Source of the DNA: a virus
Length of the DNA stretch: 39,345 nt
IMG/VR virus record: IMGVR_UViG_3300031785_000016
Coordinates: 1-39,345 of that record
Reading direction: 5' to 3' (one strand)
Shown here: in pieces, positions 37,506 to 39,345 of the stretch
Layout of the letters: each line of letters begins with the position of its first letter
Numbering within the stretch: the stretch's first letter is position 1
Program-made: the position numbers and the translations under genes
The notes under the pieces: generated by a model
What the model was told of the DNA's origin: nothing
The model's database searches: none
What the model saw: the letters and a program-made list of their open reading frames with translations, nothing else

Positions 37506-39345
37506 ATGAAATTAAGAGATTATCAAATAGAAGTTCTTGACCACCTCAGAACTTCACTAAAGCAAGGGGCAAAAGCTCCTTTGCTTGTTCTTCCAACAGG
37601 TGCTGGCAAGACAGTTATCTTTTCTGAGCTTGCAAAAGACTTTGTATCTCAAGATAAAAATGTCCTTATCCTTGTTCACAGAAGAGAGCTTGTTAAGCAA
37701 GCCTGTGAAAAGCTAGACCTTGTAGATGTTGACTATGGTGTTATCGCCTCTGGTTTTGATAGCAATGAAGATTCAAGCTTACAAGTCGCATCTGTTTATA
37801 CTTTATGGAGAAGGATTGCAGCAAACAAAGACACTTTTGTTCCTGATGTAATTATTTTTGATGAAGCTCATCATGTAGCTGCTGGAACTTGGACAACTAT
37901 CGTTGATAAGTATAAAAAAGCTTTAAGAGTAGGAGTAACGGCAACACCTATACGTTTGGATAATAGACCACTTGGAAAGTTCTTTGACAGACTAATTAAT
38001 GGGGTTCAAGTCGATCATTTAGTTTCTAAAGGTTACTTATGCGATCACAAAGTTTTTGCAGGGGCAGAGCTTCCAGATTTATCAAAGCTAAAAGAAAGAA
38101 GAGGTGATTATCAAGCCAAAGACTTAAAAGAGGTTATGGATCAGCCAGTAATTATTGGTGATGCTGTTCATCAATACAAAAAACATTTATCAAACAAACC
38201 AGCAATAGCTTTTTGTGTTGATATTGCTCATGCAACAAAGGTGCTACAACAGTTTAAGAAAGAAGGTGTAAAAGCTGAACTTCTAACTGGAAGCATGAAA
38301 CTTGATGAAAGAGATAATGTTCTCAATAGACTCAGATCACATAAAACTCATGTGGTGGTTTCTGTTGATGTTATTTCTGAAGGCACAGACTTACCTTGTG
38401 TTTCTGGAGCAATCCTGCTTAGACCTACAAAATCTCAAGCCTTGTATATGCAGCAAGTAGGTAGGATTCTTAGGCCAGAAAAAAACAAAACTGCAATAGT
38501 TTTGGATCATGTTGGCAATACTTACAGACATGATTTCATTGACATTGAAAGAAACTGGAAGCTTGAGTTTGACCATGAAGAGATAAAGAGACTACCAAAA
38601 CCTGTATTTATAACCTGTAAAAATTGCGGCTTTGTATATAAACCACAGACAAGTTGTCCTAACTGTGGCATCAAGGTTTCCAAAAAAGAATTACTAGCTA
38701 TTGAAGGTGAACTTAAAGAGTTAAAAAGACGAGAAGAAAAACAGCCTACAACTATCAAAGAACAATATCCTTTTTCACATTATGCTAAGAAAAAATTTCA
38801 CGACAAAAACAAAGCTTTTTTTAGGGAATTAAATAAAAAAAGTAAAATAGTTTTTGAAAATGACAATCAGCTTTTAGTTGGTGACAATATCACTTACTAC
38901 AACGGACATAATGAACAAAAGTATGGAATAGTAATTGCTTTTGTTGACCTTGGTTTGCAAGATAAATATGAATATTATAAAGTTGTACCTAAAATACCAG
39001 ATTATTTAGTCAGGGCTGGATTTAACTACAAGTGTCCAGAGATAGTTAAAGAAGGTGTAGAGCTTTCAAAACTAAGAGCAAATGGATTATATCATACTGG
39101 TAAAAGAAGTCAGCCTTTTGTTTATTTAGAAGCTGAACTTACGTTTGTAGGTATAGAAAGATTATATTTAGAAACAAAAAAAAGATACTTAGGCAAATTC
39201 CATGCAGGACATAATCTACTTTTACTTACTGATGAAGGATTGATTTTGTACGAGACAAGATACAAAAACATTAATTTAAAACATGGTTCTAAAGTAAAAG
39301 AAAAAATACGCAAATTGCCATTTTTTAATTACAAAATAGATGGAT
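37506..39345 (+). CDS. SF2 DEAD/DEAH-box helicase (RadD-like), spanning the contig end
   Basis: A DNA-dependent ATPase likely used in replication or recombination. Motifs: LRDYQIEVL (Q-like, 3-11), Walker A PTGAGKT (30-36), DEAH (119-122), TAT (145-147), and in the second RecA domain SVDVISEGTDLPCV and QQVGRILRPEK. A zinc ribbon follows (CKNCGFVYKPQTSCPNCG), as in RadD/YejH-type helicases. The frame is still open at the last base and continues at 1-323 for 655 residues in total. No other replicative helicase was found. Confidence 0.9.
   Translation, partial: MKLRDYQIEVLDHLRTSLKQGAKAPLLVLPTGAGKTVIFSELAKDFVSQDKNVLILVHRRELVKQACEKLDLVDVDYGVIASGFDSNEDSSLQVASVYTLWRRIAANKDTFVPDVIIFDEAHHVAAGTWTTIVDKYKKALRVGVTATPIRLDNRPLGKFFDRLINGVQVDHLVSKGYLCDHKVFAGAELPDLSKLKERRGDYQAKDLKEVMDQPVIIGDAVHQYKKHLSNKPAIAFCVDIAHATKVLQQFKKEGVKAELLTGSMKLDERDNVLNRLRSHKTHVVVSVDVISEGTDLPCVSGAILLRPTKSQALYMQQVGRILRPEKNKTAIVLDHVGNTYRHDFIDIERNWKLEFDHEEIKRLPKPVFITCKNCGFVYKPQTSCPNCGIKVSKKELLAIEGELKELKRREEKQPTTIKEQYPFSHYAKKKFHDKNKAFFRELNKKSKIVFENDNQLLVGDNITYYNGHNEQKYGIVIAFVDLGLQDKYEYYKVVPKIPDYLVRAGFNYKCPEIVKEGVELSKLRANGLYHTGKRSQPFVYLEAELTFVGIERLYLETKKRYLGKFHAGHNLLLLTDEGLILYETRYKNINLKHGSKVKEKIRKLPFFNYKIDG
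39151..39345. repeat. Right copy of terminal direct repeat
   Basis: Matches bases 1-195 except at 39278. It most likely reflects assembly overlap of a circularly permuted or circular genome. A true packaged terminal repeat is possible but cannot be told apart from sequence alone. Confidence 0.95.

Overview
The window is one near-complete genome of a tailed phage, with a lambda-like siphovirus tail, assembled as a 39,345-base contig. Bases 1-195 recur at 39151-39345 with one mismatch, so the unit length is about 39,150 bp. A 655-codon helicase gene runs in frame across the contig ends (37506 to 39150, then 1 to 323). The DNA is AT-rich. Several protein families resemble, from memory and without a search, those of marine picocyanobacterial (Synechococcus/Prochlorococcus) phages: the secreted cassette at 29.6-32.4 kb, the lectin-like fibre modules and the small tail-end proteins. 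A cyanophage is therefore the best guess. No photosynthesis gene, tRNA, integrase, CRISPR array or recognisable endolysin was seen.

Layout. (1) 37.3 kb across the junction to 4.4 kb: DEAD/DEAH helicase, a C5-cytosine methyltransferase with a second 401-codon gene overprinted in another frame, a RusA-like resolvase with a NrdR-like zinc ribbon on the minus strand, and a winged-helix replication initiator carrying iteron-like repeats and an AT-rich tract (probable origin). (2) 4.4-16 kb: small and large terminase, DUF4055-type portal, a MuF head protein fused to a zinc-peptidase domain, eight tiny mostly basic proteins, scaffold, major capsid, a decoration-like protein and head-tail connectors. 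(3) 15.4-23.6 kb: lambda-like tail order of tube, chaperones G/GT with a -1 frameshift, tape measure, M, L, K (JAMM only), I and J. (4) 23.7-29.6 kb: fibre and adhesin genes, including a 915-residue protein with lectin-like, SPRY-like and cupredoxin-like parts. (5) 29.6-32.4 kb: membrane and secreted proteins of unknown role, including a four-gene, translationally coupled minus-strand operon of one membrane protein and three Sec-type exported proteins. (6) 32.5-36.8 kb: two small plus-strand genes, then a minus-strand recombination module (RecE-like nuclease, Rad52-like annealing protein, HTH protein, protein with an SSB-like tip) and a series of small early genes. (7) 36.8-37.5 kb: divergent control region and two small plus-strand genes.

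How it works together. Minus-strand early genes start at two promoters whose -10 boxes lie six bases before the ATG (possibly leaderless). Plus-strand replication genes lead directly into the late morphogenesis genes. A TARTATA-type motif that overlaps stop codons recurs in the few gaps of the late region. No gap between genes exceeds 300 bases; the longest are 32943-33130 and 36774-36947. Family names come from recognition by eye; no database was searched.
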